The notes: generated from the letters alone by a model not told the origin. 64,000 nt of DNA from Martinezella rhizogenes (GCF_000799715.1 NZ_JUHG01000011.1:1364001-1428000); one strand, 5' to 3'; positions 1 through 8,950 are shown, counted from the first letter of the stretch. Made by a program: numbers and translations.

Positions 1-185
1 AAGTGATCGAACTGCCGGCGTGCCCGGGCAAAGCTCAGATATTTGTCGATGACGATCGCCCAGGTCCATACGGACGCCGCGAGCAGACCGAGCATGACGA
101 GCTTGACCACCAAGCCCGCCTGCATGAAGAGTGACCAGAGTGTGATGTCCGGTGTGGTGGCCGCGGCCAATGCTACTTGTTCCAT
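1..185 (-). CDS. tolQ: TolQ, N-terminal part (runs off the window)
   Basis: Translating back from an ATG at 185 gives MEQVALAAATTPDITLWSLF followed by a hydrophobic stretch and an AIVIDKYLSFARAR segment, as at the start of TolQ. TolQ is the MotA/ExbB-like inner-membrane proton-channel subunit of the Tol-Pal envelope system. Only about 61 residues, with the first membrane helix at roughly 20-42, lie in the window; the rest is beyond base 1. A GGGGA ribosome-binding site is about 10 nt upstream. ybgC lies upstream on the same strand, the usual Tol-Pal order, but a 417-nt gap means tolQ probably has its own promoter. Confidence 0.85.
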   Translation of the reverse strand, partial: MEQVALAAATTPDITLWSLFMQAGLVVKLVMLGLLAASVWTWAIVIDKYLSFARARRQFDH

Positions 186-209
186 TGATCCAAAATCCCC
201 GAATCCAAA

Positions 210-230
210 CGCCCGGTGCTAGACCGGGCG
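210..230 (-). terminator. Hairpin in the tolQ leader
   Basis: CGCCCGGT (210-217) pairs perfectly with ACCGGGCG (223-230). Read on the minus strand the stem is followed by TTTGG, a weak T run. It could be a poor intrinsic terminator for ybgC transcripts or a structural element ahead of tolQ. It lies about 25 nt before the tolQ ATG, so it would shape the leader of any transcript reading through. Confidence 0.4.
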
Positions 231-382
231 GCTAAAAGTGATCTCACAAGAATTGTTTGGCAGCCGCCGCTGAACGCCCTGGTCAAGCCTTCCAAGCTAT
301 ACTGCCTTCTTGCCGTCAAATTTGGTCAAAGGAAGGCGTGCACCGCACAAACTCTGACGCGATCAGTAAGACACTATTATGG

Positions 383-397
383 TTAAAAGAATGTTAG
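383..397. promoter_or_regulatory. Possible CtrA-binding site upstream of tolQ
   Basis: The sequence is TTAA-AAGAATG-TTAG. The CtrA consensus is TTAA-N7-TTAA, so there is one mismatch; on the minus strand it reads CTAA-N7-TTAACC. It lies about 200 nt upstream of tolQ. Regulation by CtrA is inferred from the motif only. Confidence 0.3.
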
Positions 398-602
398 CGT
401 CGAAACATGAAAGATTTAACAGTGAAGGCTAGTCTAGCTCCTGGAAAAAACTGACCGGACGGTGCCGGCGGCGAACGCAAACAGATCTTGCGCGCGGCAA
501 TTCCTTCACACGAAACTCATGTTTAAGCAAGAAGGCTTTTGGGCACCACAACATCGGCCCGTATAACGCCTCAAAAATCCGCAAGCAGCAGCTAATGCGA
601 CA

Positions 603-1052
603 CTAGACCGCAGCCGCCACCAGCATCTGCGCTGCCAACGCCTCCGGCAGTCGCCGCGGCCGTCCCTTGGCATTGATCACGGCAATAATGACCTTGGCGG
701 CGATCAGCAGCGTGTCGTCGCGCCGGATTTCCTGGGAAAGCACCATCTTGGCGCCGCCGGCCTTCTCGGTCACGGTGCGGATCGTCAGAATATCGTCCAT
801 CCGCGCCGGTCCCTTGAAGTCGATCTCCATGCGGTGGACGACGAAAACCAGCCCCTCTTCGTCAGCATTCAGAAGCTCGCGCTGCTCCACGCCGAGGCAG
901 CGCAGATAGTCCGTGCGTCCGCGTTCGAGGAAGTGAAGGTAGCGCGCGTGATAGACGAGGCCGGAAAAATCCGTATCCTCATAATAGACTCGCTGCACCA
1001 GCCGGTGGCTACCGGCTTCCAGTTCCCCGGCAATCAGAAAGGGGCTGTTCAT
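603..1052 (-). CDS. ybgC: Tol-Pal associated acyl-CoA thioesterase YbgC
   Basis: This 149-aa protein is a single hotdog-fold 4-hydroxybenzoyl-CoA-thioesterase-type enzyme. The segment VYYEDTDFSGLVYHARYLHFLERGRTD (residues 22-48) carries the family's catalytic Asp and the YHARYL motif. YbgC hydrolyses acyl-CoA or acyl-ACP thioesters and is encoded with tol-pal in most proteobacteria; here it is upstream of tolQ on the same strand. Length is normal for the family. It diverges from sqdB, sharing the 136-nt region 1053-1188. Confidence 0.93.
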   Translation of the reverse strand: MNSPFLIAGELEAGSHRLVQRVYYEDTDFSGLVYHARYLHFLERGRTDYLRCLGVEQRELLNADEEGLVFVVHRMEIDFKGPARMDDILTIRTVTEKAGGAKMVLSQEIRRDDTLLIAAKVIIAVINAKGRPRRLPEALAAQMLVAAAV

Positions 1053-1188
1053 CGTTGCCGCTTCTCCAAAAAATTATCGGGCTCTCTTTGGCCGAAGTTC
1101 TGCCATCAAGCAAGCTTTGAACAATTGTCACAGATTCTGACTATCCGGGATGGTGCCGGATAGCGAACGATGCGGAAGGAACGATCTC

Positions 1189-2409
1189 ATGAAAATAGCG
1201 GTAATGGGCGGCGACGGTTTCATTGGTTGGCCAACCTCGCTGCATCTCTCCGATGCCGGTCATGAGGTCCATATTCTCGACAATCTCTCCCGCCGCTGGA
1301 TCGACACGGAACTTGGCGTGCAATCGCTGACCCCGATGGATTCGATCCAGGAGCGTACCCGCATCTGGCACGCCGAGACCGGCCGACGCATCCACTTCAG
1401 CCTCATCGATCTTGCCAAGGACTATGAGCTTTTGAAGAAGTGGCTTGCCGAGCATCGCCCGGATGCCATCGTGCACTTCGCCGAGCAGCGCGCCGCCCCC
1501 TATTCGATGAAGAGCGACCGCCATAAGAACTACACGGTCAACAACAATGTCAGCGCCACGCACAATCTGCTGAACGCGCTGGTCGAGCTCAACCTCGACG
1601 CCCATCTCGTCCATCTCGGCACGATGGGCGTTTACGGCTATTCGACGGTCGGCGCCGCCATTCCGGAAGGCTACCTGCCGGTCGGCATCGAGACACCAGA
1701 CGGCCGTTCCGTCAGCCAGGAAATCCTTTATCCGGCCAATCCGGGCTCGATCTACCATATGACCAAGTGCCTGGATCAGCTTCTCTTCCAGTTCTATGCC
1801 AAGAATGACGGACTGAGGATCACCGACCTACATCAGGGCATCGTCTGGGGCACGCATACGGAACAGACCCGCCGTCACGAACAATTGATCAACCGTTTCG
1901 ACTATGACGGCGACTACGGCACCGTACTCAACCGCTTCCTCATCCAGGCGGCGATCGGCTATCCCCTGACGGTACACGGCACCGGCGGCCAGACCCGCGC
2001 CTTCATCCATATCCAGGATTCGGTGCGCTGCATCGAGCTGGCGCTGAAGAACCCACCACCGCGCAACGCGCGTGTGGAAATCTTCAATCAGATGACGGAG
2101 ACGCACCGCATCCGCGATCTCGCCGAAATGATCGCCAGGATGAGCGGCGCGGAGATTGTCCGCCTGCCCAATCCGCGCAAGGAAGCCCCGGAAAACGACC
2201 TGATCGTCAAGAACGACAAATTCCTCGATCTCGGTCTGGCGCCGATCACCCTGCAAGCGGGTCTCCTCAGCGAAATCGTCGATGTCGCCCGGAAATATGC
2301 CTATCGCGTCGACCGCTCGCGCGTGCCTGCCGTTTCCGCCTGGACCAAGGATCTGGCGACGACGGTCAACCACGATCCCGAAGGCAAGCGATTGAAGTCC
2401 GTCTCATGA
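1189..2409 (+). CDS. sqdB: UDP-sulfoquinovose synthase SqdB
   Basis: SqdB converts UDP-glucose and sulfite to UDP-sulfoquinovose, the head-group donor for sulfolipid. The protein of 406 aa is an extended SDR with a Rossmann GGDGFIG motif at residues 7-13, the family HFAEQRAAPYSM segment (about 96-107), Thr145 in TMGVYGY, and Tyr189/Lys193 in the YHMTK active-site motif. The ATG at 1189 is chosen because GGAAGGA lies just upstream and the Rossmann strand starts immediately; a longer in-frame start at 1150 adds residues unlike the family. The stop overlaps the sqdD start (ATGA), so the genes are coupled. Confidence 0.95.
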   Translation: MKIAVMGGDGFIGWPTSLHLSDAGHEVHILDNLSRRWIDTELGVQSLTPMDSIQERTRIWHAETGRRIHFSLIDLAKDYELLKKWLAEHRPDAIVHFAEQRAAPYSMKSDRHKNYTVNNNVSATHNLLNALVELNLDAHLVHLGTMGVYGYSTVGAAIPEGYLPVGIETPDGRSVSQEILYPANPGSIYHMTKCLDQLLFQFYAKNDGLRITDLHQGIVWGTHTEQTRRHEQLINRFDYDGDYGTVLNRFLIQAAIGYPLTVHGTGGQTRAFIHIQDSVRCIELALKNPPPRNARVEIFNQMTETHRIRDLAEMIARMSGAEIVRLPNPRKEAPENDLIVKNDKFLDLGLAPITLQAGLLSEIVDVARKYAYRVDRSRVPAVSAWTKDLATTVNHDPEGKRLKSVS

Positions 2410-3272
2410 TGTTCGGAAGCGAACAGCTGCAGGGGGTACGGCCGCGCACCAGATCACGGTCGCGGCAAGCCTTCGTCACGCTCGTCACCAACGCCGATTA
2501 CGCCATGGGTGCACTGGCACTGGCGCGCTCGATTACGCGCACAGGCACCAGGGCTGATATCGTCGTACTGCACACAGCCGGCGTTGACGAAAGCGACCTA
2601 GTGCCGCTGGAAGAGCTTGGCTGCCGGCTGGTGGAGGTGGACCATCTGCCGCTTTCCGACGAATTCAACGAGCGCCACGCACGCGGCAATCTCCACGCCA
2701 ACGCGCCCTTCACCAAGGGCCGCAAGCCGTCCTTCCATTCGCCGCTCGATAATTTCTGCAAGATCCGACTCTGGCAGCTCATCGACTACGACACCTGCGT
2801 CTTCATCGACGCGGATGCGCTGGTGCTGAAGAATGTCGACAAGCTCTTCGACTATCCGGAATTCTCCGCCGCGCCCAATGTCTATGAGAGTCTGGCCGAC
2901 TTTCACCGGATGAACTCCGGCGTCTTCGTCGCCAAGCCTTCGCTCGCGACCTTCAAGGACATGCTGACGCTGCTCGACAGCCCCGGTGTTTTCTGGCGGC
3001 GTACCGACCAGACCTTTCTCGAGACATTCTTCCCGGATTGGCATGGCCTGCCGATCTTCATGAACATGCTGCAATATGTGTGGTTCACCATGCCCGCGCT
3101 TTGGGACTGGAGCAGCATTTCGATCCTGCATTACCAATATGAAAAGCCCTGGGAAGAGAACCATCCGAAGGCCGACAGGCTGAAACCGTTGATCGATCTG
3201 TGGCACGATTTCCATGCTGGACGCGATGTGCCCAACATCGCCGCCTTCGCCAATCCGGAAGCGGCCGCATGA
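2406..3272 (+). CDS. sqdD: SqdD, GT8-family glycosyltransferase of sulfolipid synthesis
   Basis: The 288-aa protein is a glycogenin-like GT8 glycosyltransferase. The donor-binding DxD motif is seen as FIDADALVL, with DAD at residues 135-137, preceded by FVTLVTNADYAMGALALARSI. In Rhodobacter and Sinorhizobium, SqdD is encoded in the sqdBDC operon and is the proposed transferase moving sulfoquinovose from UDP-sulfoquinovose to diacylglycerol. The order and the 4-nt overlaps on both sides match that operon. There is no signal peptide or membrane helix, so it should act at the cytoplasmic face of the membrane. Confidence 0.9.
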   Translation: MMFGSEQLQGVRPRTRSRSRQAFVTLVTNADYAMGALALARSITRTGTRADIVVLHTAGVDESDLVPLEELGCRLVEVDHLPLSDEFNERHARGNLHANAPFTKGRKPSFHSPLDNFCKIRLWQLIDYDTCVFIDADALVLKNVDKLFDYPEFSAAPNVYESLADFHRMNSGVFVAKPSLATFKDMLTLLDSPGVFWRRTDQTFLETFFPDWHGLPIFMNMLQYVWFTMPALWDWSSISILHYQYEKPWEENHPKADRLKPLIDLWHDFHAGRDVPNIAAFANPEAAA

Positions 3273-4189
3273 AAGTCCTGGTATCGGGCGGAACGGGCCT
3301 CGTCGGCCGCTACATCGTCGAGGAACTGCTCTCCGCCGGATATCACGTTGCCGTCGGCCACCGCGGCCCGCCACGACCCGGCCTCTTCACGCAGCCCGTC
3401 ACCTTCGTGCCGCTGAGCCTCGATCCTTCCGAAAATCAAAGTACCGCTTTCGACGACGCCTATTTCTTCATCCACGCGGCTTTCAGCCATATCCCCGGCA
3501 AGTACCGTAGCGGCGAGGGTAACGACGCCGAAGGCTTTCGCCGGTTCAATCTGGACGGCACTGTCAAGCTGTTCGAAACGGCAAAGCAGGCCGGCATCCG
3601 CCGCTGCATCTTTCTGTCATCGCGCGCCGTCTATGGCAATCGACAAGCCGGCGAGGTGCTGACGGAGGCGAGCGAACTGGCACCAAACACGCTTTACGGC
3701 GAAGTGAAGCGCGACGCCGAGCATGCGCTCTTCTCGCTCGCCGCCCCCGGCTTTGCGACGGCAAGCCTCAGAGCCACTGGCGTCTATGGCGACCTTCACC
3801 CAAATAAATGGGATAGGCTCTTCGCCGATTATCTCGCCGGAAAGCCCGTTGCCTCCCGCGCCGGCACCGAAGTTCACGGCCGCGACCTTGGCCGTGCAGT
3901 GCGTCTGCTACTGGAAACCGAAACGAGCCGCATCGACGGCAAGGCGTTCAATCTCTCCGACGTCCTGACCGACACACATGAGATTCTCGGGCATCTGCAA
4001 GGGGCGACAGGCTGCCCGCACGCCCTGCCCGCTCCGGCCCCACAAGGCATCATCAGCGCCATGGACACGTCGAAGATCCGTGCACTCGGCTGGCGCGCCG
4101 GCGGCGTAGCTCTACTGAAAGAAACCATAGAGAGCCTGGCGAAAACCGCTCCGCAACATCATGCATCTTTCAACACCTCCGGCTTGTGA
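3269..4189 (+). CDS. sqdC: SqdC, NAD-dependent epimerase/dehydratase-type protein
   Basis: The 306-aa protein is an extended SDR: GGTGLVG at residues 7-13, FLSSRAVYG near 115-123 and a YGEVK active-site motif. In rhizobial and Rhodobacter sulfolipid operons the third gene, sqdC, is a reductase/epimerase-like protein whose loss changes the sulfolipids made; its exact reaction is not settled. The ATG at 3269 overlaps the sqdD stop by 4 nt. A longer in-frame start at 3200 would lie inside sqdD and is not supported. This appears to be the last gene of the operon. Confidence 0.85.
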   Translation: MKVLVSGGTGLVGRYIVEELLSAGYHVAVGHRGPPRPGLFTQPVTFVPLSLDPSENQSTAFDDAYFFIHAAFSHIPGKYRSGEGNDAEGFRRFNLDGTVKLFETAKQAGIRRCIFLSSRAVYGNRQAGEVLTEASELAPNTLYGEVKRDAEHALFSLAAPGFATASLRATGVYGDLHPNKWDRLFADYLAGKPVASRAGTEVHGRDLGRAVRLLLETETSRIDGKAFNLSDVLTDTHEILGHLQGATGCPHALPAPAPQGIISAMDTSKIRALGWRAGGVALLKETIESLAKTAPQHHASFNTSGL

Positions 4190-4227
4190 GATCAGCGCGC
4201 CAAGGCCAGCGTGAAGCTCTGGCAAAA

Positions 4228-4237
4228 TTATCTATAA
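4228..4237. promoter_or_regulatory. BioR-type operator (distal copy)
   Basis: The sequence is TTATCTATAA, matching the reported consensus of the GntR-family biotin regulator BioR of alphaproteobacteria. It is identical to the copy at 4501. It could take part in DNA looping with the proximal copy or control an unrecognised transcript. bioR itself is not in the window. Confidence 0.6.
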
Positions 4238-4500
4238 AAAAGCAATAACAGTTGAACGTGACGGGATCGGCAAACGCTCTTGCCATCTGGTCGTGATTTT
4301 CGCCCGATTTCGGAGATTTTGCAGCACATTCGGAGCAAAATGGCTGCTTGGACGCCTCGAGTAGATGCCCATCGAAACAGCAGACCACCTTCGAATCTCA
4401 GTGCTCCATTTGCCATTTTCCGCCTCAGTATAGATTTTTCCCGACCTGCTATTGCCATCGTCTCGATTTTGTAGATTATTTTAGCGATAGAATCGCAATA

Positions 4501-4510
4501 TTATCTATAA
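4501..4510. promoter_or_regulatory. BioR-type operator upstream of bioY
   Basis: TTATCTATAA lies 24 nt before the bioY ATG, just upstream of the GAGGAGC ribosome-binding site. It matches the BioR consensus exactly. A repressor bound here would block bioYB transcription when biotin is sufficient; the direction of control is inferred from BioR studies in Agrobacterium and Brucella. Confidence 0.75.
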
Positions 4511-4533
4511 TTTTTCATTGAGGAGCGAGAAGC

Positions 4534-5109
4534 ATGACTCACCCCGCCGCCAGCCCCATCGAGGGCCGGCTTACATCTCCCGTGAGAACCGCGCTGACAA
4601 TCATTGCTGGCGCGGCGCTGATGACGATTGCCGCCAAGACGCAGATTCCGTTCTGGCCTGTGCCGATGACCCTGCATACGCTCGCTGTCATGGCCTTTGC
4701 CGTCACCTTTGGGCCGCGCATCGCCGTCGCGATTTTCCTGACCTATCTCGCAGCCGGCGCTGTGGGGCTGCCCGTCTTCTCCGGCTCGCCGGAGCGCGGC
4801 ATCGGGCTTGCCTATATGGCTGGGCCGACAGGCGGCTATCTCGCCGGTTATCTCGTCGCCTCGTGGATGGTCGGCACGCTGGCACTTGGTAATGGCACCT
4901 TCGGACGCCTGAGCGCGATGCTCATTGGTCTCGTAACTGTCTATGCGCTCGGCGTAGCATGGCTCGCAGCCTTTGTGCCGCTCGATCGCCTGCTTGGCGT
5001 CGGCGTCATTCCGTTCCTGCTTGGCGACCTTGTGAAAATCAGTCTTGTCGCGGCAGGAGGAGCGATGTTGCCGGCAGTGTTCGCGCAGCTTCGGGGTAAG
5101 CGCTCATGA
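4534..5109 (+). CDS. bioY: Biotin transporter substrate-binding subunit BioY
   Basis: The 191-aa integral membrane protein has about six hydrophobic segments and the BioY signature region [22 protein letters not shown] (about 90-111). BioY is the S component of the ECF-type biotin transporter. It can act with a dedicated or shared energising module (BioMN), which is not present here, or alone. A strong GAGGAGCG ribosome-binding site precedes the ATG. The stop overlaps the bioB start by 4 nt, giving a small uptake-plus-last-step biotin operon under a BioR box. Confidence 0.93.
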   Translation: MTHPAASPIEGRLTSPVRTALTIIAGAALMTIAAKTQIPFWPVPMTLHTLAVMAFAVTFGPRIAVAIFLTYLAAGAVGLPVFSGSPERGIGLAYMAGPTGGYLAGYLVASWMVGTLALGNGTFGRLSAMLIGLVTVYALGVAWLAAFVPLDRLLGVGVIPFLLGDLVKISLVAAGGAMLPAVFAQLRGKRS

Positions 5110-6092
5110 TGGCGGCCGATGGTACGATGCGGCATGACTGGGGTATCGACGAGATCGTTGCCCTGCACAATCTGCCTTTGCTGGAGCTTGTCGGGCGAGC
5201 CAATGCTGTGCACCGCATGCATCACGACCCGAACAAGGTTCAGAAGGCCAGCCTGCTGTCGATCAAAACCGGCGGCTGCCCGGAAAATTGCGCTTATTGC
5301 CCGCAATCGGCGCATCATCGCGAGGTCGATCTGACCCGCGACAGGCTGATGGATCCCGTAAGTGTGGTAGCGATGGCCGCGACCGCCAGAGAGGCCGGAG
5401 CGGAGCGCTTCTGCATGGGTGCTGCCTGGCGCCAGGTCCGCGACGGCCGCGAGTTCGATGCCGTCATCGAAATGGTAGAGGGCGTCCGGGCCCTCGGCAT
5501 GGAAGCCTGCGTCACGCTCGGCATGCTGAAACCCCACCAGGCCGAACGGCTCGCCGCCGCCGGCCTCACCGCCTACAACCACAATCTCGATACCAGCCCG
5601 GAATTCTACGGGCAGATCATCACGACCCGCACCTATCAGGACCGCCTGGATACGCTGGCGACGGTGCGCTCCTTCGGCATCGACCTGTGTTGTGGCGGCA
5701 TTATCGGCATGGGCGAAACGATCCGTGACCGTGCCTCTATGCTGCATATCCTAGCGGGAATGAAGCCGCATCCAGAGAGCGTACCGATCAATGCGCTTGT
5801 TCCGGTCGAGGGCACGCCTCTGGCAAAGCGACCGGTGATAGACCCGCTGGAGCTGGTGCGTATGGTAGCCACGGCCCGCCTCGTCATGCCGACCTCGACG
5901 GTGCGGCTTTCAGCCGGCCGGTCGAACCTCAATCGCGAAGCACAGATCCTGTGTCTTGTCGCAGGCGCCAACTCGGTCTTCTACGGTGATACGCTGCTGA
6001 CAACGCCCAATGCCGGCATTGGCGAGGATGCTGAACTCTTTGCCGCGATCGGGGAGTTGGACTGCGACCACGTTTCCGCTTCCGCGGCGTGA
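5106..6092 (+). CDS. bioB: Biotin synthase BioB
   Basis: This radical-SAM enzyme inserts sulfur into dethiobiotin to make biotin. The 328-aa protein carries CxxxCxxC (Cys58, Cys62, Cys65 in [13 protein letters not shown]) for the 4Fe-4S/SAM cluster. It also has the downstream [12 protein letters not shown] and [14 protein letters not shown] segments typical of BioB. Translation probably starts at 5106, overlapping bioY (ATGA); an internal ATG at 5127 starts MRHDWG and is also possible. No bioF, bioD or bioA is nearby, so either the rest of the pathway is elsewhere or the cell salvages dethiobiotin. Confidence 0.95.
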   Translation: MMAADGTMRHDWGIDEIVALHNLPLLELVGRANAVHRMHHDPNKVQKASLLSIKTGGCPENCAYCPQSAHHREVDLTRDRLMDPVSVVAMAATAREAGAERFCMGAAWRQVRDGREFDAVIEMVEGVRALGMEACVTLGMLKPHQAERLAAAGLTAYNHNLDTSPEFYGQIITTRTYQDRLDTLATVRSFGIDLCCGGIIGMGETIRDRASMLHILAGMKPHPESVPINALVPVEGTPLAKRPVIDPLELVRMVATARLVMPTSTVRLSAGRSNLNREAQILCLVAGANSVFYGDTLLTTPNAGIGEDAELFAAIGELDCDHVSASAA

Positions 6093-6138
6093 GCAAGGAG
6101 AGGCAACCAAGGAGGAGAGCTTGCCGACGGCGATGCGA

Positions 6139-6702
6139 TTAGCGCATCAGCGTCGCTTCGTCCCAGCCAAGCTCTGCCAATTCCTCGCCGCGAAACCTGG
6201 CATCATCAGCAACGATGAATTCATCCAGTTGCGGCGGGGCAATGCGGCTGCCGGCTAGCATGGCATGCACCTGGCCACGATGATGGGTCTGGTGCTGGAA
6301 TAGATGGCTGAGCACATCCTCGGTCCGCTCACGCTGGATGCGATTGCTGCGATGAAGATCGATCACCCTTGCCGGCGCGTCGGGATCGAGTGTTTCGCAA
6401 ACAGTGACGAGCCGACGGTCGACCTTGCCCTGCTCAACCGACAGGGCTTCGAGTGCGTCAAACGGCTCATCAACATCAAAAGCCTTCATGCCGAGCGTGC
6501 CGCCTTCCAGCGCATCGACATAAAACCAGTCGACAATCAGGATATGATTGAGCGTCGCCTTGATCGATGGAAAAAAGCTGACACGTTTTGCTTCAAACTC
6601 GCCGGGTTGAAGCGTAGCGCAAGCCCGATAGAGTCGAGCGTTCGCCAGGGCATTGTTGTAGGCCAGCTTGCGAAAGACGCGGGTCGGATCAAAAGCGGAC
6701 AT
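6139..6702 (-). CDS. DinB-family protein
   Basis: The 187-aa protein belongs to the DinB/YfiT-like four-helix bundle family. Candidate metal-ligand histidines lie in LNHILIVDWFYVD and in the LFQHQTHHRGQVH motif. Members are metal-binding proteins or mycothiol/bacillithiol-type transferases, mostly of unknown substrate. The ATG at 6702 has GAGGGAGAG upstream and starts the conserved region (MSAFDPTRVFRKLAYNN). It is the last gene of the ruv-run on this strand, 14 nt after the Nudix gene, and converges on bioB. Confidence 0.82.
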   Translation of the reverse strand: MSAFDPTRVFRKLAYNNALANARLYRACATLQPGEFEAKRVSFFPSIKATLNHILIVDWFYVDALEGGTLGMKAFDVDEPFDALEALSVEQGKVDRRLVTVCETLDPDAPARVIDLHRSNRIQRERTEDVLSHLFQHQTHHRGQVHAMLAGSRIAPPQLDEFIVADDARFRGEELAELGWDEATLMR

Positions 6703-6716
6703 GCGGCACTCTCCCT

Positions 6717-7235
6717 CTAGGCTTTGTCGAGGTCGCCATCCCGCCAGACCAGATGACGCGGCGCCAACGGCAGGCTCTCGATCTCGTCGGCAATGAAATA
6801 GGGAGGAATATCGAGAGCGACCAGTGCCGCTTTCGTCGCCCGCACCCATTTGAATTCGAGATGGTTGTCGCCATCCTCGATGCGGTGGATAATCTCCTCG
6901 GGGTGGAACGGAAAGCTCTGCGGGATATCCATCAGATAATAGAGCCCCAGCTCGTGCCAGTCGCGTTGCTCGTAGTGGAAGAAATTCTCCACCATCCAGA
7001 GCAGCCGCCCGACCGTCACCTCGACGCCCAGCTCCTCCACCATCTCCCGCTGCAACGTCTCCTCCGACGTCTCGCCGATCTCCGCCCGGCCGCCCGGAAA
7101 GGTCCAGAACGGCTCGTGCTCGGCACGATGGACAAGCACATGCCCCTCGCGAAAGCCGAGACCCGCTACGCGCATCTGAAACCGGGATTGACCGGCATTC
7201 AGCTTGATGAGCCTGCGTTTCGGCATTGTCTTCAT
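6717..7235 (-). CDS. Nudix hydrolase
   Basis: The 172-aa protein carries a clear Nudix box GX5EX7REVEEXG, read as GGRAEIGETSEETLQREMVEELGV (about residues 45-68). The family hydrolyses nucleoside diphosphates linked to another group, or damaged nucleotides; the substrate cannot be told from sequence. The start is ATG 7235 (MKTMPKRR) or ATG 7226. Both lie just after the ruvB stop at 7246, so it is probably co-transcribed with ruvB and the DinB gene; placement with a recombination operon would suit a nucleotide-cleaning role. Confidence 0.88.
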   Translation of the reverse strand: MKTMPKRRLIKLNAGQSRFQMRVAGLGFREGHVLVHRAEHEPFWTFPGGRAEIGETSEETLQREMVEELGVEVTVGRLLWMVENFFHYEQRDWHELGLYYLMDIPQSFPFHPEEIIHRIEDGDNHLEFKWVRATKAALVALDIPPYFIADEIESLPLAPRHLVWRDGDLDKA

Positions 7236-7245
7236 CCAGGACCGA

Positions 7246-8289
7246 TCACTCGGCCTCTCCCTGGAACAGCCCGAATTGCGCCGCCTCCAACTCCTTCGGC
7301 GGCTGCAAGCCAAGATGTTTCCAGGCAATCGCCGTCAGCACGCGGCCGCGCGGCGTACGCTGGATGAAACCCTGCTGGATCATGTAGGGTTCGATAATAT
7401 CCTCGATCGCGTCGCGCGGTTCGGAAAGGCCGGCGGCGATGGTTTCGATACCGACCGGGCCGCCGCCGAAATTGACGGCGATCATGTTGAGATAGCGCTT
7501 GTCGAGCTGATCGAAGCCGACATTGTCGACCAGCAATCGCGTCAGGGCCTCGTCGGCGATCTCGCGCGTTACCGCTTCGGCTTTCGCAACCTCGGCAAAA
7601 TCGCGCACGCGGCGCAGCAGGCGACCGGCGATCCGTGGCGTGCCACGAGCGCGCCTGGCGATCTCCCGCGCGCCCTCTTCGGTGATGCCGAGCCCCATCA
7701 GCCGCGCACCACGCCTGACAATGAGCTCCAGCTCTTCGACGGTATAGAAGCTCAGGCGGACCGGAATGCCGAAGCGATCCCGCAGCGGCGTCGTCAGCAA
7801 GCCTAGACGAGTGGTGGCGGCGACCAGCGTGAATTTCGCCAGATCGATCTTCACCGAGCGCGCGGCCGGGCCTTCGCCGATGATCAGATCGAGCTGGAAA
7901 TCCTCCATGGCCGGATAGAGGATTTCCTCGACGGCCGGACTGAGTCGATGGATTTCATCGATGAAGAGCACATCGCGCTCTTCGAGATTGGTGAGGAGCG
8001 CGGCAAGATCGCCGGCCTTGGCGATGACAGGGCCGGAGGTAGAGCGGAAATTGACGCCGAGTTCCTTGGCCATGATCTGCGCCAGCGTCGTCTTGCCGAG
8101 ACCGGGCGGGCCGACGAACAGCACATGGTCCAGCGCTTCGCCTCGTCCCTTGGCGGCCTCGATAAAGACCTTCAGATTGGCACGCGCTTCAGCCTGGCCG
8201 GTGAATTCGTCCAGCGACTGCGGCCGGAGCGTCACATCCAGGTCTTCGCCCCGCTTTTCCGGCGATATCAGGCGCGCGGCTTCACTCAT
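7246..8289 (-). CDS. ruvB: Holliday junction branch-migration ATPase RuvB
   Basis: The 347-aa AAA+ protein has Walker A GPPGLGKT (60-67), Walker B/DEIH (111-114), sensor-1 region ATTRLG, the [16 protein letters not shown] sensor-2 segment and a C-terminal winged helix ending in HLGL. RuvB is the hexameric motor that drives branch migration with RuvA. The ATG at 8289 overlaps the stop of the upstream vapC-type gene (ATGA), so ruvB translation is likely coupled to the toxin gene rather than directly to ruvA, an unusual arrangement. Confidence 0.97.
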   Translation of the reverse strand: MSEAARLISPEKRGEDLDVTLRPQSLDEFTGQAEARANLKVFIEAAKGRGEALDHVLFVGPPGLGKTTLAQIMAKELGVNFRSTSGPVIAKAGDLAALLTNLEERDVLFIDEIHRLSPAVEEILYPAMEDFQLDLIIGEGPAARSVKIDLAKFTLVAATTRLGLLTTPLRDRFGIPVRLSFYTVEELELIVRRGARLMGLGITEEGAREIARRARGTPRIAGRLLRRVRDFAEVAKAEAVTREIADEALTRLLVDNVGFDQLDKRYLNMIAVNFGGGPVGIETIAAGLSEPRDAIEDIIEPYMIQQGFIQRTPRGRVLTAIAWKHLGLQPPKELEAAQFGLFQGEAE

Positions 8290-8684
8290 GTCAGAAGTTC
8301 CATTCCCGGTATGCGTTTCGCGGCTTTGGCATCGAAGGTCATGGTCGCGACGCAACCAGCATTCTTATTGCGGAGTGCGATGAACGTATCGGCAAACTCA
8401 ATTTCAGATGCCGCCATCATTCCCAGCACCTCTTCGACAACGGGCTCGTCTTCAAGCACGATATCCTCAGACTCCAAAAGGTCCGAAATGCCTTCCATGA
8501 CCTGCGCTCTCGTTAAATTGATGCGTTTACGCAGAAACCAGGCAAACTCCATCAAGGTAATGCAATTTATGTAGCCAGGCCCGGTCTCGGGCAAACGCGC
8601 AAAGAGATGTGCGACTTTCTCATTCTGCCCCGGATCATCCTGCAGGAAAAAGCGGAGCAGAATATTGGTATCAAGTCCAATCAT
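8286..8684 (-). CDS. VapC-type PIN-domain toxin (module 1, between ruvA and ruvB)
   Basis: The 132-aa protein is a PIN-domain nuclease with the expected four acidic residues: Asp5 ([10 protein letters not shown]), Glu46 (TLMEFAWF), Asp99 (EFADTFIAL) and Asp118 (TFDAKA). VapC proteins are ribonucleases, usually cutting tRNA or rRNA loops, and are held inactive by the antitoxin encoded upstream. The start overlaps the antitoxin stop by 4 nt and the stop overlaps the ruvB start by 4 nt. All active-site acids are present, so nothing suggests decay. Confidence 0.88.
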   Translation of the reverse strand: MIGLDTNILLRFFLQDDPGQNEKVAHLFARLPETGPGYINCITLMEFAWFLRKRINLTRAQVMEGISDLLESEDIVLEDEPVVEEVLGMMAASEIEFADTFIALRNKNAGCVATMTFDAKAAKRIPGMELLT

Positions 8685-8941
8685 TTCGAACCCAAGACAT
8701 GCTCGACAATCGCGTCCCCAATAGCCTCATCCATCTCTTCAATCGTTATCGGAGCTCTGTTCGGATCGTAGAACTTTCCAGCGAGATCGATTGAGCGCTT
8801 GTTCTTTGCCTTCAAGATGATCTCCCCATTGCGATGCACGTAGCGAATCTTGTCGCCTGGTTTCAGCTTCAAAATTTCCCGCACTTCCGCCGGCACCGTG
8901 GTTTGCCCCTTCGAAGTCATTGTTCCGTAAAATACCGTCAT
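8681..8941 (-). CDS. AbrB-fold antitoxin (VapB-type, module 1)
   Basis: The 86-aa protein has an N-terminal AbrB/SpoVT swapped-hairpin DNA-binding domain (MTSKGQTTVPAEVREILKLKPGDKIRYV). An acidic C-terminal tail would wrap the PIN toxin. The ATG at 8941 is preferred because AAGGAGG lies 9 nt upstream; a GTG at 8950 would have no spacing to it. A 9-bp inverted repeat (8951-8978) covers this ribosome-binding site, as expected for an autoregulated antitoxin. It lies 56 nt downstream of ruvA. Confidence 0.87.
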   Translation of the reverse strand: MTVFYGTMTSKGQTTVPAEVREILKLKPGDKIRYVHRNGEIILKAKNKRSIDLAGKFYDPNRAPITIEEMDEAIGDAIVEHVLGSK

Positions 8942-8950
8942 GATCCGCAC

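Larger units (their letters stand above)
186..602. other. Long tolQ leader / ybgC-tolQ intergenic region
   Basis: These 417 nt hold no convincing gene. Two things stand out. A perfect 8-bp stem with a 5-nt loop lies at 210-230, about 25 nt upstream of the tolQ start. A near-CtrA sequence, TTAA-N7-TTAG, lies at 383-397. The length suggests that tolQ is transcribed separately from ybgC, with a long 5' leader. Confidence 0.5.
4190..4533. other. Intergenic region carrying two BioR-type boxes
   Basis: This 344-nt stretch is AT-rich compared with its surroundings and contains no convincing gene. Two identical 10-bp boxes lie at 4228-4237 and 4501-4510. The second one sits in the bioY promoter or leader; the first is 40 nt after sqdC and 296 nt before bioY, so its target is unclear. 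Confidence 0.6.
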
